From Maritimibacter sp. (GTDB lineage: Bacteria; Pseudomonadota; Alphaproteobacteria; Rhodobacterales; Rhodobacteraceae): a stretch of 37,100 nucleotides of DNA. The notes beneath the pieces were generated by a model, which did no database searches, was not told where the DNA came from, and saw only the letters and a list, made by a program, of their open reading frames with translations. Positions 8,025 to 16,647 of the stretch are shown piece after piece (position 1 is the stretch's first letter; the number at the start of each line of letters is the position of its first letter). The position numbers were made by a program, and so were the translations under genes. The stretch lies in the NCBI GenBank assembly GCA_002701395.1, contig NZVC01000041.1, positions 1-37,100 of the forward strand, given 5' to 3'.

Positions 8025-8501
8025 TCAGATCAGCAGCGAGGCCGCGCCTTCCAGTTTCAGCAGCGCGACCTTGGTCTCGACCCCGCCCGCGCCGGAATAG
8101 CCGCCCAGCCCGGTCGAGGACAGGATGCGGTGGCACGGGATCAGGATCGGGATCGGGTTCGCGCCACAGGCCTGCCCGATGGCCTGCGCCGGGGCGTTCA
8201 GGTCGCGGGCAAGGTCGCCGTAGGTGCGCGTCTCGCCGATCGGGATCGCCAGCATCGCGTCCAGCACGCGGGCCGACAGGCCGGTCACGCCGGGATTCAA
8301 CGGTACGGTGAAGCGGGTCAGGCGGCCGTCGAAATAGGCGCGCAGTTCGGCGATGGTCTCTGCCAGAAGCGGCGCGTCGGGGCCGACCGTGCTGTCCCGA
8401 TCCGTTCCCCAGCCCGCGCGGGTGATGGCGCCGTCCACGGCCTCGACCCAGACGGGGCCGACCGGGGTCGCAAGTCCTGCGCGCTGTTCATCGGTTTTCA
8501 T
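8025..8501 (-). CDS. ogt: Methylated-DNA-[protein]-cysteine S-methyltransferase (Ogt type)
   Basis: Suicide DNA repair protein that transfers the alkyl group from O6-alkylguanine to its own cysteine. The C-terminal MGMT domain is complete: helix-turn-helix region TYGDLARDLNAPAQAIGQACGANPIPI, the active-site IPCHRI, and the LGGYSGAGGVETKVALLKLEG tail. The N-terminal ribonuclease-like domain is short. The open frame reaches a TTG at 8537 with an ATG at 8513; I chose the ATG at 8501 (MKTDEQRAGL), which starts shortly before the conserved ATPVGPVW strand and has a GGATGG ribosome site. It follows the VOC gene on the same strand. A second, Ada-like MGMT lies at 26557-27408. Confidence 0.9.
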   Translation of the reverse strand: MKTDEQRAGLATPVGPVWVEAVDGAITRAGWGTDRDSTVGPDAPLLAETIAELRAYFDGRLTRFTVPLNPGVTGLSARVLDAMLAIPIGETRTYGDLARDLNAPAQAIGQACGANPIPILIPCHRILSSTGLGGYSGAGGVETKVALLKLEGAASLLI

Positions 8502-8561
8502 GCCGCCATCCATCCGCACCGGGGCGATCACGGTCAATCCGGTTCCTGCGGATGTCGCGTG

Positions 8562-8924
8562 TCAGACCTGCCGCGCGACGTACCAGCTTGTGCCGCAGGG
8601 CGTGCGGAAGCCGCCGCGCCGGTCGCCGTCGCCCTTTTCCATCACCGGCTGCAGCTCTTCCGCGCCCAGTTCCAGCGCCTTCGCCTGCACCGCGTCGGGA
8701 TCGGCGACATAGATATGCAGCATCGCCGGGGGGCCCTCTGCCCCGCCCATCATCAGGACGGTGTCGCCGATCCGGCATTCGGCGTGCATGATGCGGTCGC
8801 CGTCGGGGATGACGCGCAGACGTTCCGCGCCGAAACAGGTTTCGCAAAAGGCCAGCACGGCCTCTGGGTCGGGCACCATCAGATAGGCGGCAAGGTCGGT
8901 GTAGCCTTCGGGTTTATAGGTCAT
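8562..8924 (-). CDS. VOC family protein (PhnB/glyoxalase-like)
   Basis: A 120-residue single VOC module with the PhnB-like pattern: YTDLAAYLMVPDPEAVLAFCETCFGAE at the N-terminus, MHAECRIGDTVLMMGG in the middle, MLHIYVADPDAVQAKALELGAEELQPV, then DRRGGFRTPCGTSWYVA. Proteins of this group bind metal or small ligands and include glyoxalase, dioxygenase and resistance proteins; the substrate cannot be read here. The ATG at 8924 (MTYKPEG) is preferred over an in-frame GTG two codons upstream. It probably forms a short unit with the downstream methyltransferase gene (60-bp gap). Confidence 0.85.
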   Translation of the reverse strand: MTYKPEGYTDLAAYLMVPDPEAVLAFCETCFGAERLRVIPDGDRIMHAECRIGDTVLMMGGAEGPPAMLHIYVADPDAVQAKALELGAEELQPVMEKGDGDRRGGFRTPCGTSWYVARQV

Positions 8925-8991
8925 GGCCACAGGCTGCGCCCGGCGCGTGATTCCGTCAAACCCGGAATGCTGCCCCAGCGCAAACCGGGGG

Positions 8992-9019
8992 CCGGACCGG
9001 CGGCGAACCGCCGGACCGG
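8992..9019 (-). terminator. 12-bp hairpin with TTCG loop after yghU
   Basis: CCGGACCGGCGG (8992-9003) pairs with CCGCCGGACCGG (9008-9019), with one A-A mismatch and a CGAA loop. On the transcribed - strand the loop reads TTCG, an unusually stable tetraloop. It begins 8 nt past the yghU stop. No U-run follows. Confidence 0.5.
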
Positions 9020-9027
9020 GGGTATTC

Positions 9028-9894
9028 TCAGGCCTTGCCGAGCTTGTCGGCCGTCTTCGTCTCGAAGTCCGAGGCGTCGTGCCGCTCGGGCAGCTGGGTC
9101 GACGGGTCGCCTGCCGTGCGGTTGACCATGCGGCCCCGCTTGGCGGTCGGGCGGTCGTAGATCTTCTCGGCCCAGCGCACCACGTTGGTGTAGCTTTTCA
9201 CGTCAAGGAACTCTGCCGCGTTGTACTGCCAGCCCATCACCAACCCGCCGTACCAAGGCCAGATCGCCATGTCGGCGATGGTGTATTCGTTCGCGGCCAT
9301 CCACTCGTGGTCGGCAAGGTGGCGGTCCAGCACGTCAAGCTGGCGCTTCACCTCCATCGAGAAACGGTCGATCGGGTACTGCCATTTCTCGGGCGCGTAG
9401 GCGTAGAAATGGCCGAAGCCGCCGCCAAGATAGGGCGCGCTGCCCATCTGCCAGAACAGCCAGTTCATCGTCTCGGTGCGTTTGTGGATGTCCTTCGGCA
9501 GGAAGGCGTCGAACTTCTCGGCAAGGTAGACAAGGATCGACCCGCTTTCGAACACCTTCACGATCGGATCTTCCGAGGTGTCGACCAGCGCCGGGATCTT
9601 CGAGTTGGGGTTCACGTCGACGAAGCCCGACCCGAACTGGTCGCCGTCGCCGATCCGGATCAGCCACGCGTCGTATTCGGCGCCCTTGTAGCCCGCGGCC
9701 AGCAGCTCTTCGAGCATCACGGTGACCTTCACACCGTTCGGCGTTCCCATCGAATACAGCTGGATCGGGTGCTTTCCGACCGGCAGTTCCTTGTCATGGG
9801 TGGGTCCGGCGATGGGCCGGTTGGTCGAGGCGAAGGTGCCGCCGTTCTCCTTGTCCCAGGTCCAGACCTTGGGCGGGGTGTAGGTGTCGGTCAT
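9028..9894 (-). CDS. yghU: Glutathione-dependent disulfide-bond oxidoreductase, YghU type
   Basis: A 288-residue Nu-class glutathione transferase homologue. E. coli YghU binds two glutathiones per subunit and reduces organic hydroperoxides and disulfides. The long N-terminal extension typical of the class is present (YTPPKVWTWDKENGGTFASTNRPIAGPTHD), followed by the thioredoxin-like domain (HPIQLYSMGTPNGVKVTVMLEE, NPNSKIPALVD, VFESGSILVYLAEK) and an all-helical C-terminal domain (TMNWLFWQMGSAPYLGGGFGHFYAY, YTIADMAIWPWYGGLV). The gene is monocistronic, with a 140-bp upstream gap and a strong hairpin downstream. Confidence 0.92.
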   Translation of the reverse strand: MTDTYTPPKVWTWDKENGGTFASTNRPIAGPTHDKELPVGKHPIQLYSMGTPNGVKVTVMLEELLAAGYKGAEYDAWLIRIGDGDQFGSGFVDVNPNSKIPALVDTSEDPIVKVFESGSILVYLAEKFDAFLPKDIHKRTETMNWLFWQMGSAPYLGGGFGHFYAYAPEKWQYPIDRFSMEVKRQLDVLDRHLADHEWMAANEYTIADMAIWPWYGGLVMGWQYNAAEFLDVKSYTNVVRWAEKIYDRPTAKRGRMVNRTAGDPSTQLPERHDASDFETKTADKLGKA

Positions 9895-10034
9895 GCGGAA
9901 ATATCCCTGCTGTCGTCATGTTTCCTGCAACATAGGCAATGCCAGCCGGAAACCCAATGGACGGCGGGGCCTGCGGTGACGCACAGGAAACGGCAGCGGC
10001 GCGCACAGCAAGACCGCGCGCGCCGATCGGATCG

Positions 10035-11084
10035 TCAGATCGCGTCCAGCGGCGCCACGCCCAGCGCCTCGGCCCGGGGGGCGAGGCCCTCCATGATGCC
10101 GGGGTACAGCCGCACCCCGCCGGATTCAGCCTGCGCCCGCCGCTTCAGCGCCGCCTCGCCCGGAAGGCGCACGCGTTCCACGCCCGGACGCGGGGTCGAG
10201 GCATGGCAGGCGGCGGTCAGCCAGCCGGTCTGCCGCAGGAACGCCTCGCGGCCGCCGAACGCCTCGGGGTCCATCACCTGCACGGTGAAGGAACAGTTCA
10301 TCCCCGGCAGCGCATCGGCGCGCCCGATCCCGGACAAGCCCTGCGTGACGGCTTCGACGGTCAAGGCAAGGCCATAGCCCTTCTGCCCGTGATCCAGCCC
10401 GCCGGTGGGCAGAACGGTGCCGCCGTTGAACACTACGTTGGGGTCGCGGCTGGGGGTGCCCTCGGCATCCATCAGCCATTCGTGCGAATAGTCGCGGCCC
10501 TCGGCCACCAGCCGCTTGGCCATGTTGTTGGTGGTGATCGACGCCGAGATGTCGATCAGGATCGGATCGCCGTCGGTCGGGATGCCATAGGCCACCGGGT
10601 CCGGCGAATAGACCGGGGTGATCCCGCCGAAGGGGGCCACCGTCGCCGCCGAGGGGGCGGACGACGCCAGCATGACCATCATGCCCGCGTCGGTCGCCTT
10701 TTGCAGGTACACCGCGTGGGCGCCGATGTGGTGCGCGTTGCCGACCGCGACGGTGCAGGTGCCATGCTCGGCGGCGCGCTCGACCGCCAGCGTCATCGCC
10801 TCGTCCGTCAGCCAAGCGCCGGGCAGACGCAGGCCGTCCCAGCAGACCGCCGCGCCGCGGTCGGACACCACCTTGGGCGTGCCGTCCTTGGTGACGGTGC
10901 CGTTCTCGATCAGGTCCAGGTACCACGTCGCAAGGCCCAGCCCATGCGTGTCGTGTCCCATCGCGTCGGCGTCGACAAGGTAGCGCCCTACCGCCTCTGC
11001 CTGCGCGCGGCCCAGTCCGGCCGCGGTGAACACGTCCTGCGCCCAGCGGGTCAGGGCGGCCATATCGTAGCGGGGTTCGGTCAT
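10035..11084 (-). CDS. Ldh family (malate/L-lactate type) 2-hydroxyacid dehydrogenase
   Basis: A 349-residue NAD(P)-dependent oxidoreductase of the Ldh_2 family (relatives: malate dehydrogenase MdhII, ureidoglycolate dehydrogenase AllD, sulfolactate dehydrogenase ComC). Visible marks are the N-terminal DADAMGHDTHGLGLATWYL, the GNAHHIGAHAVYLQ segment with the catalytic histidine, the PVAYGIPTDGDPILIDISASI strand, and GLDHGQKGYGLALTVEAVTQGLSG near the C-terminus. This fold is unrelated to the two D-2-hydroxyacid dehydrogenases just upstream. Its ATG overlaps the preceding stop (ATGA, 11081-11084), so translation is coupled, and it is the last gene of the transporter operon. The substrate is probably the opposite enantiomer of the same hydroxy acid (inference). 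Confidence 0.9.
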   Translation of the reverse strand: MTEPRYDMAALTRWAQDVFTAAGLGRAQAEAVGRYLVDADAMGHDTHGLGLATWYLDLIENGTVTKDGTPKVVSDRGAAVCWDGLRLPGAWLTDEAMTLAVERAAEHGTCTVAVGNAHHIGAHAVYLQKATDAGMMVMLASSAPSAATVAPFGGITPVYSPDPVAYGIPTDGDPILIDISASITTNNMAKRLVAEGRDYSHEWLMDAEGTPSRDPNVVFNGGTVLPTGGLDHGQKGYGLALTVEAVTQGLSGIGRADALPGMNCSFTVQVMDPEAFGGREAFLRQTGWLTAACHASTPRPGVERVRLPGEAALKRRAQAESGGVRLYPGIMEGLAPRAEALGVAPLDAI

Positions 11085-12040
11085 CGGTTCAGCTCCTTGC
11101 CGTTCAGCGCGCGTGCCGGAACGGCGCCGGTTTCGATCTCGGCGATGTCGTCCAGCACCATTTCTCCGGTGCGGATCACCGCGCCTTGCGTGTCGGCCCC
11201 GGTATGCGGCGAGTACAGGACGTTGGGCGCCTGCATCAGCGCCGAGGCCGGGTCAGGCGGTTCGGTCCGGAAGGCATCGACCGCAGCGCCCGCAAGCTGG
11301 CCGCTGACCAGCGCGGCGGCCAGCGCATCTTCGTCCACCACAAGCCCGCGCGCATAGTTCACAAGGAACGCGCCCGGTTTCATCCGCGCGATCTCGGGCG
11401 CGCCGATCAGGTCGCGGTTCGCCTCGACCCCGGTGACGTGCAGGCTAAGCGTGTCGGCGCGGGCGATCACCTCGTCCGGGTCCGCCAGTTCGACGCCCAT
11501 CGCCAGCGCCTCGGCGCTTGCGGCCTCGTCCGGGTCGTACCCGACCACGGTCATGCCGACGCCCAGCGCCATCCGCGCCACGCGCCCGCCGATCTGGCCC
11601 AGCCCAAGCAGGCCAAGGGTGGCGCCCGTCACCTCGCGCCCGCGCTGGCGCTCGAACCGGCCAGAGGCGACGCTGTCGTGGTTCCACAGAAGGTTGCGCG
11701 ACAGGGCGAAGACGGCGCCGATCGCCAATTCCGCCACCGACAGCGCGTTCGCGCCGGGGCAGCTTGTCACGACGATGCCGCGCGCCGTCGCGGCGGGAAT
11801 GTCGATACTGTCGACGCCGACGCCGTGCTTCAGCACCGCCTTGAGGTTCGGCGCCGCGTCCATCACCGGCCCGTCGATGCGGGGAAGCCCGGCGACAAGA
11901 TACTCGGCCCGCGCCAGCGCCGCCTGCATCTCGGGGCCGTCTTCGATGACGCGCAGAATGGTATGGCCGGCGGCTTCGGCGCGGTCCGCGATGTCCCCCG
12001 CCCGCGCGAAGGAAGGCGAGGTGGTCAGTAGGACAGCCAT
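11081..12040 (-). CDS. D-2-hydroxyacid dehydrogenase (SerA-like)
   Basis: A 319-residue NAD-dependent dehydrogenase of the D-isomer-specific 2-hydroxyacid family, oxidising or reducing a 2-hydroxy/2-oxo acid pair. The nucleotide-binding GLGQIG is at 146-151, followed by the acidic strand end in VVGYDPDE that favours NAD. The catalytic triad is Arg231 (NYARGLV), Glu260 (FRTEPP) and His279 (SPHTG). The N-terminal substrate-binding half contains KHGVGVDSIDIPAA. There is no ACT or other regulatory extension, so a biosynthetic 3-phosphoglycerate dehydrogenase is less likely than a catabolic enzyme. It follows a related gene by 55 bp, a gap holding the perfect palindrome GGCAGGGCCCTGCC (12062-12075). 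Confidence 0.9.
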   Translation of the reverse strand: MAVLLTTSPSFARAGDIADRAEAAGHTILRVIEDGPEMQAALARAEYLVAGLPRIDGPVMDAAPNLKAVLKHGVGVDSIDIPAATARGIVVTSCPGANALSVAELAIGAVFALSRNLLWNHDSVASGRFERQRGREVTGATLGLLGLGQIGGRVARMALGVGMTVVGYDPDEAASAEALAMGVELADPDEVIARADTLSLHVTGVEANRDLIGAPEIARMKPGAFLVNYARGLVVDEDALAAALVSGQLAGAAVDAFRTEPPDPASALMQAPNVLYSPHTGADTQGAVIRTGEMVLDDIAEIETGAVPARALNGKELNR

Positions 12041-12095
12041 GCTTAGCCCGCCTTTCCTGTCGGCAGGGCCCTGCCCCGGCCGCCTATGTCTTGGA

Positions 12096-13064
12096 TCATG
12101 CGCTTGCCGCGCCTTGCTTGACGTCGTTGACCGGGGTCAGCAGCGGCTTGCCCGCAAAGCAGGCGGCAAGGTTGTCCACCACCAGCTGCGCCATCGCGTC
12201 GCGCGTCTCGACCGTGCCCGAGGCATGGTGCGGGTACAGCGTGACGTTCGGCAAGCCGGTCAGCTCCGGGTTCGGGTTCGGTTCGTTCAGGTAAACGTCC
12301 AGCCCCGCGTCGCCCAGCGACCCGTCCTTCAGCGCGGCGATCAGGTCGGTCTCGACCACCACGGACCCGCGCGCCACGTTGATCAGCGTGCCCTTGGGGC
12401 CCAGCGCCTTGCAGACGTCGGCGTTGATCATGCCCTCGGTCTCGGGCCCTCCGGGCACGATGACGATCAGGATGTCCGACCACTCTGCCAAGGACACGAT
12501 GTCGGGGTGATAGGTATAGGGCACGTCCTTCTTCGACCGCGCCATATACCCCAGTTCCAGCCCCAGCGGTTCGAACCGGCGGGCGATGGCCTTGCCGATG
12601 GTGCCAAGACCGGCGATGCCCGCCTTCTTGCCGCGCAACGCCGAGGTCAGCGGATACATCCCCTGCCGCCCCCAAGCACCCGCCTTCACATAGTCATGCC
12701 CCGCCACAAGGTGACGGCGGCACGCCAGCGTCAGCATCAGCGCGCAATCGGCCACGTCGTCGAACAGCGCGTCCGAGGTGTTGGTGAAATGCACGCCCTT
12801 CTCGGTCAGCGCGTCGACGTCGATGTCCTCGAACCCGGCAGAAGAACAGGCAACGATTCTAAGGTTCGGCATTTGCTGAAGGTGCTCGCGCCGGAACGAG
12901 GCGTGGCCGTTGATCACCACGCCCTCGCACTTCGGCCCGTGCTCGGCGATGAAGGCCGCCTTGTCCTCGGCCTGGTCGTAACGGTGCAGCGTGTAGGTTT
13001 CTTCCAGCTGCGCCATCTGCGGCGGCAATGTCGGGTAGACGACCAGCAGCTCGCGCTTGGTCAT
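12096..13064 (-). CDS. D-2-hydroxyacid dehydrogenase (second, divergent paralogue)
   Basis: A 322-residue protein of the same family as its downstream neighbour but clearly diverged. The Rossmann motif GLGTIG is at 152-157 and the catalytic residues are Arg232 (NVARGSVV), Glu261 (YLNEPN) and the His-His at 279-280 (YPHHASGT). The strand following the Rossmann motif ends in GYMARSKKD, with Arg and Ser-Lys-Lys in place of the usual Asp, which suggests NADP preference, as in glyoxylate/hydroxypyruvate reductases. The open frame runs further upstream, but the ATG at 13064 ([10 protein letters not shown]) is taken because it overlaps the stop of the ATPase gene in an ATGA. Tandem NAD- and NADP-type enzymes suggest separate oxidative and reductive roles (inference). 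Confidence 0.9.
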   Translation of the reverse strand: MTKRELLVVYPTLPPQMAQLEETYTLHRYDQAEDKAAFIAEHGPKCEGVVINGHASFRREHLQQMPNLRIVACSSAGFEDIDVDALTEKGVHFTNTSDALFDDVADCALMLTLACRRHLVAGHDYVKAGAWGRQGMYPLTSALRGKKAGIAGLGTIGKAIARRFEPLGLELGYMARSKKDVPYTYHPDIVSLAEWSDILIVIVPGGPETEGMINADVCKALGPKGTLINVARGSVVVETDLIAALKDGSLGDAGLDVYLNEPNPNPELTGLPNVTLYPHHASGTVETRDAMAQLVVDNLAACFAGKPLLTPVNDVKQGAASA

Positions 13065-14683
13065 GCGGTCTTCTCCAATTGCATTCGGGCTTTGCGGCGC
13101 TCGGCCTGCACCTCGGGGTCGGGATGCGGGGACGCGGCCAGCAGGTCCTTGGTGTACTGTTCCTTCGGGTTCTCGAAGATCTCGCGCACGGGGCCCTGTT
13201 CGACGATGCGCCCGCCCTGCATCACCACCACCCGGTGCGCGAAGTCGCGCACCAGCGGCAGGTCGTGGGCAATGAACAGATAGCTGAGCCCAAGCTCTTC
13301 CTGCAGCCGTTTCAGCAGCTGGATCACCTGAGCCTGAATCGACACGTCCAGCGCCGACACGGCTTCGTCGCAGATGATCAGGCGCGGCGCCAGCGCCAGC
13401 GCGCGGGCGATGGCGATCCGCTGCCGCTGCCCGCCCGAAAACTGGTGCGGGTAGCGGTGCATGTGGCTGGCGTCCAGGCCGACGTGGTCCAGAAGCTCCC
13501 TGACCTTCGCCTTCCACTCCGACTTCGGGAGGATCTCGGGGTGGATGACGAAGGCTTCCGCAATGATGTCGAACACCGACATCCTCGGGTTCAGGGACTG
13601 CGTCGGGTCCTGGAACACCATCTGGATCTCGCGGCGCAGGTCGAACAGATCGGCGGGCGCCATCGTCACAAGGTCGCGCCCCTCGTAGAAGGCGGCGCCG
13701 CCCGTGGCGTCCTCGAGCCGGAGAATTGTCTTGGCAAGCGTGGACTTGCCCGAGCCGCTTTCGCCCACGATCGCCACCGTCTCACGCGGGAGCACCGTCA
13801 GCGTGGCGCTGTCCAGCGCGGTGAAGGCGCCATAGGCTTTGGACAGCCCCTCGATCTTCAGGATCGGCTCTTCACCGCCCACGGGCTGCGCCATCTCGCC
13901 CTCGCCCGGAACGGCGGCGATCAGCTTCTTGGTATAGGGATGCACAGGCGCCTTGTAGACCTGCGTGGCGGTGCCGCTTTCGACGATCTCGCCCTTGTTC
14001 ATCACGACGACCCGGTCGGCGACCTCTGCCACCACGCCAAGATCGTGGGTGATCAGCAGAAGACCCATCCCGGTTTCTTCCTGCAATTCCTCCAGCAGTG
14101 CGAGGATCTGCGCCTGCACCGTCACGTCCAGCGCGGTCGTGGGTTCGTCCGCGATCAGGATGTCCGGCTTCATCGCCAGCGCCATCGCGATCATCAGGCG
14201 CTGACGCTGCCCGCCCGAGAACTGGTGCGGATAGGTGTCGACCTTGTTCTCGTAGTCCGGGATACCGACCCGCTTCAGCAGCTCGAGCGTGCGTTCGCGC
14301 GCCTTCGCCTTGGGCGTCCCGTGGGCGGTCATCATCTCGGCAATCTGGAAGCCGACGGTATAGACCGGGTTCAGGTGGCTTAGCGGATCCTGAAAGATCA
14401 TCGCGATACGTTGGCCATTCAGGTTGCGCCGCTCTTGATCGGACATTTTCAGGATGTCGCGCCCCTCGAACAGGATCTCGCCCGACACGATCTCGCCCGG
14501 GGGCGTGTCGATCAGGTTCATGATCGCCGAGGCGGACACCGACTTGCCCGAGCCGCTTTCGCCCAGGATGGCCAACGTCTCGCCCCGGTCGAGGTGCCAG
14601 GACACGTCACGCACCGCGTGCACCGTGCCCTGCGCCGTGTGAAAGTCGACCGTCAGGTTCTTAACTTCCAGAAGATGGCTCAT
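13061..14683 (-). CDS. ABC transporter, fused double ATP-binding protein (DppD-DppF type)
   Basis: A 540-residue cytoplasmic ATPase with two complete ABC modules in one chain, as in GsiA. Each module has a Walker A GESGSGKS (41-48 and near 315), a signature SGGQRQR and a Walker B ([12 protein letters not shown] and [12 protein letters not shown]), plus the C-terminal oligopeptide-type extension around the first linker ([13 protein letters not shown]) and at the end ([16 protein letters not shown]). It energises uptake through the two permeases encoded upstream. The open frame begins at 14713, but the ATG at 14683 ([10 protein letters not shown]) is chosen because it overlaps the permease stop (ATGA) and matches family N-termini. 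Confidence 0.94.
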   Translation of the reverse strand: MSHLLEVKNLTVDFHTAQGTVHAVRDVSWHLDRGETLAILGESGSGKSVSASAIMNLIDTPPGEIVSGEILFEGRDILKMSDQERRNLNGQRIAMIFQDPLSHLNPVYTVGFQIAEMMTAHGTPKAKARERTLELLKRVGIPDYENKVDTYPHQFSGGQRQRLMIAMALAMKPDILIADEPTTALDVTVQAQILALLEELQEETGMGLLLITHDLGVVAEVADRVVVMNKGEIVESGTATQVYKAPVHPYTKKLIAAVPGEGEMAQPVGGEEPILKIEGLSKAYGAFTALDSATLTVLPRETVAIVGESGSGKSTLAKTILRLEDATGGAAFYEGRDLVTMAPADLFDLRREIQMVFQDPTQSLNPRMSVFDIIAEAFVIHPEILPKSEWKAKVRELLDHVGLDASHMHRYPHQFSGGQRQRIAIARALALAPRLIICDEAVSALDVSIQAQVIQLLKRLQEELGLSYLFIAHDLPLVRDFAHRVVVMQGGRIVEQGPVREIFENPKEQYTKDLLAASPHPDPEVQAERRKARMQLEKTA

Positions 14684-15621
14684 TTCTTCTTCCTTGCGAT
14701 TTCCAGCCGCCACCGCTGGACGGGATCAAGCGCGGTGCGCATCCAGTTGCTGAGAAGGTTCAGCGACAGCGTCGTCAGAACGATGGCAAGACCCGGCCAG
14801 AACGACAGCCACCACGCGGTGGTCAGATAGGACCGCCCTTGCGCAACCATCAGGCCCCAAGTGATTTCCGGCGGCTGGATGCCGATGCCCAGGAAGGACA
14901 GCGAGCTTTCCGCCAGCATCACGAAGGCGAAGTCCAGCGTGGCGATGGTCACCAGCGTCGGGAACACGACAGGCAGGATGTGGCGGAACACGATCCGGTT
15001 GGTCGAGGCGCCCATGACCTGCGCCGCCTGTACGAACATCCGCTCGCGGATCTCCAGCACCTCGGCGCGGCAGGTCCGCAGGTAGATCGGGATGCGGGTG
15101 ATCGCCAGCACGATGATCAGGTTCCCGACCGCGGGCTCCAGCATGTACAGCACGATCACGGCCAGCAGAAGCGACGGGAAGGACATGATCACGTCCGCCA
15201 GCCGCATGATCGCTTGGCTGCCCGCCTTGTTCGAATACCCGGCGATCAGGCCAAGGCCCGTGCCGATGATCATGGCGCAGACCACGGCACCGGCAGCGAC
15301 CATCATGGTGTTCTGCGCGGCCACGATGATCCGGGCCAGCAGCGGCCGGCCCAGCGCGTCGCCGCCCAGCCACATCGTCCAGTGCGCCGAGAAGTCGAAC
15401 GGAGGCGCGTTGCGTCCCCGCAGGTTCTGCTTGGTGGCAAGGTCTTCCAGCAGCAGCGGGCCGAACAGGGCGCACAACACCACGATGGTCAGGAAGATCG
15501 CGGCGCACAGCGCCAGCTTGTCACGCCACAGCATCCGGGAGATCTGGATGTAAGCCGGCGGCGCATCGGCGATGGCCGGCTGGTCCGAGGCGATATTGGG
15601 GGTCACATCAGTCATGGCCAT
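14680..15621 (-). CDS. ABC transporter permease (DppC-like)
   Basis: A 313-residue inner-membrane permease of the peptide/opine/nickel uptake family. A cytoplasmic N-terminal tail precedes the first membrane helix (LALCAAIFLTIVVLCALFGPLL). The DppC hallmark GGDALGRPLLARIIVAAQNTMM follows, and the EAA loop that contacts the ATPase is seen in QVMGASTNRIVFRHILPVVFPTLV. The C-terminal helices include WWLSFWPGLAIVLTTLSLNLLSNW. The ATG at 15621 (MAMTDVTP) is chosen, 4 bp after the stop of the other permease; an ATG two codons later is equally possible. Confidence 0.93.
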   Translation of the reverse strand: MAMTDVTPNIASDQPAIADAPPAYIQISRMLWRDKLALCAAIFLTIVVLCALFGPLLLEDLATKQNLRGRNAPPFDFSAHWTMWLGGDALGRPLLARIIVAAQNTMMVAAGAVVCAMIIGTGLGLIAGYSNKAGSQAIMRLADVIMSFPSLLLAVIVLYMLEPAVGNLIIVLAITRIPIYLRTCRAEVLEIRERMFVQAAQVMGASTNRIVFRHILPVVFPTLVTIATLDFAFVMLAESSLSFLGIGIQPPEITWGLMVAQGRSYLTTAWWLSFWPGLAIVLTTLSLNLLSNWMRTALDPVQRWRLEIARKKK

Positions 15622-15625
15622 ACGC

Positions 15626-16540
15626 TCAGTACCGGATGCGCGGATCAAGCACCGCGTAGAGGATGTCGATCAGCAGGTTCATTACGAAGATGGCGAAGGC
15701 GGTGACCATGATCGCGGCAAGGATGACCGCGAAGTCACGCTGAAGGATCGAGTCGATCATCAGTTTGCCGACACCGGGAAAGCCGAAGATCGTCTCGACC
15801 ACCACCGCGCCGTTCAGCAGCGCCGCCGCCTGGTCGCCGATCACGGTGATCACCGGCAGCATCGCGTTGCGCAGGGCGTGGACGAAGATGATCGGCCGGT
15901 TCTTCAGGCCCTTGGCCCGCGCCGTCTTCACGTAGGCCGACGACAGGGTCGAGATCATCGACCCCCGCACGACCTGCAGGATCAGGCCGAAGGGCCGGAT
16001 GAACAGCACCGCGATGGGCAGGATCCAGTATTCCCATCCGCCTGTACCAGACGTGGGCACCCAGCCCAGTCCGACCGAGAAGACGACGATCGCAACGATC
16101 GCGATCCAGAAGTCCGGCGCGCTGGCGCCGATCAGCGAGAAGAAGGTCGCCAGACGATCGAAGATGCCGCCGACCCGATAGGCCGCAAGGCTGCCGACGA
16201 TGATCGCCATCACGGTGACAAGCGTCATGGTGATGACGGCAAGCTGCAGGGTCCACGCAAAGCCACGCAGAACCGCGTCCAAGGCGGGTTCGGCCCGACG
16301 GATCGACATGCCGAAGTCGAAATGCAGAAGGTCCCAGACATAATTGCCGAACTGGACCAGCAGCGGGTCGTTCAGGCCGTGGATGTTACGAAAGTTCTCG
16401 CGTGCCTCGGCGCTGGCGTCGACCGGCAGATACAGATCCGTCGGATCGCCGGTCAGCCGGCTGAGGAAGAAGACAAGAATAACAAGCCCGATCAGCGAGA
16501 AGGCGCTCGCCACGGCTCGTTTTCTGAGGAAGGATTTCAT
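15626..16540 (-). CDS. ABC transporter permease (DppB-like)
   Basis: A 304-residue inner-membrane permease that pairs with the DppC-like subunit. It opens with the typical DppB helix after a basic tip (MKSFLRKRAVASAFSLIGLVILVFFLSRLTGDP), has a periplasmic loop, then TLQLAVITMTLVTVMAIIVGSLAAY and the EAA loop KTARAKGLKNRPIIFVHALRNAMLPVI. The C-terminal FGFPGVGKLMIDSILQRDF is highly characteristic of the family. It lies 107 bp downstream of the binding-protein gene, separated by a strong hairpin. Confidence 0.93.
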   Translation of the reverse strand: MKSFLRKRAVASAFSLIGLVILVFFLSRLTGDPTDLYLPVDASAEARENFRNIHGLNDPLLVQFGNYVWDLLHFDFGMSIRRAEPALDAVLRGFAWTLQLAVITMTLVTVMAIIVGSLAAYRVGGIFDRLATFFSLIGASAPDFWIAIVAIVVFSVGLGWVPTSGTGGWEYWILPIAVLFIRPFGLILQVVRGSMISTLSSAYVKTARAKGLKNRPIIFVHALRNAMLPVITVIGDQAAALLNGAVVVETIFGFPGVGKLMIDSILQRDFAVILAAIMVTAFAIFVMNLLIDILYAVLDPRIRY

Positions 16541-16606
16541 CGCTCGGCCCCCAAGTTATCGGCCACTGAGTGGTGGTGTCCGGCCATGTGGCCCGGAAGG
16601 GAACGT

Positions 16607-16631
16607 GGGGGCGGACACATGGCCCGCCCCC
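16607..16631 (-). promoter_or_regulatory. Intercistronic hairpin between binding-protein and permease genes
   Basis: GGGGGCGG (16607-16614) and CCGCCCCC (16624-16631) form a perfect 8-bp stem with a 9-nt loop, 16 bp past the binding-protein stop. Two competing pairings overlap it: GTGTCCG/CGGACAC (16576-16582 with 16612-16618) and GGCCATGTG/CACATGGCC (16582-16590 with 16616-16624). No U-tract follows on the - strand. The position suits a 3' mRNA stabiliser or partial attenuator that lets the binding protein exceed the permeases. Confidence 0.5.
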
Positions 16632-16647
16632 ATCTGTTGGCTTTTGT

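Noticed and set aside
7695..9125. 476-codon + strand open frame over the Hint, Ogt and VOC genes
   Set aside because: No family features, biased composition and fully antisense to three recognised genes.
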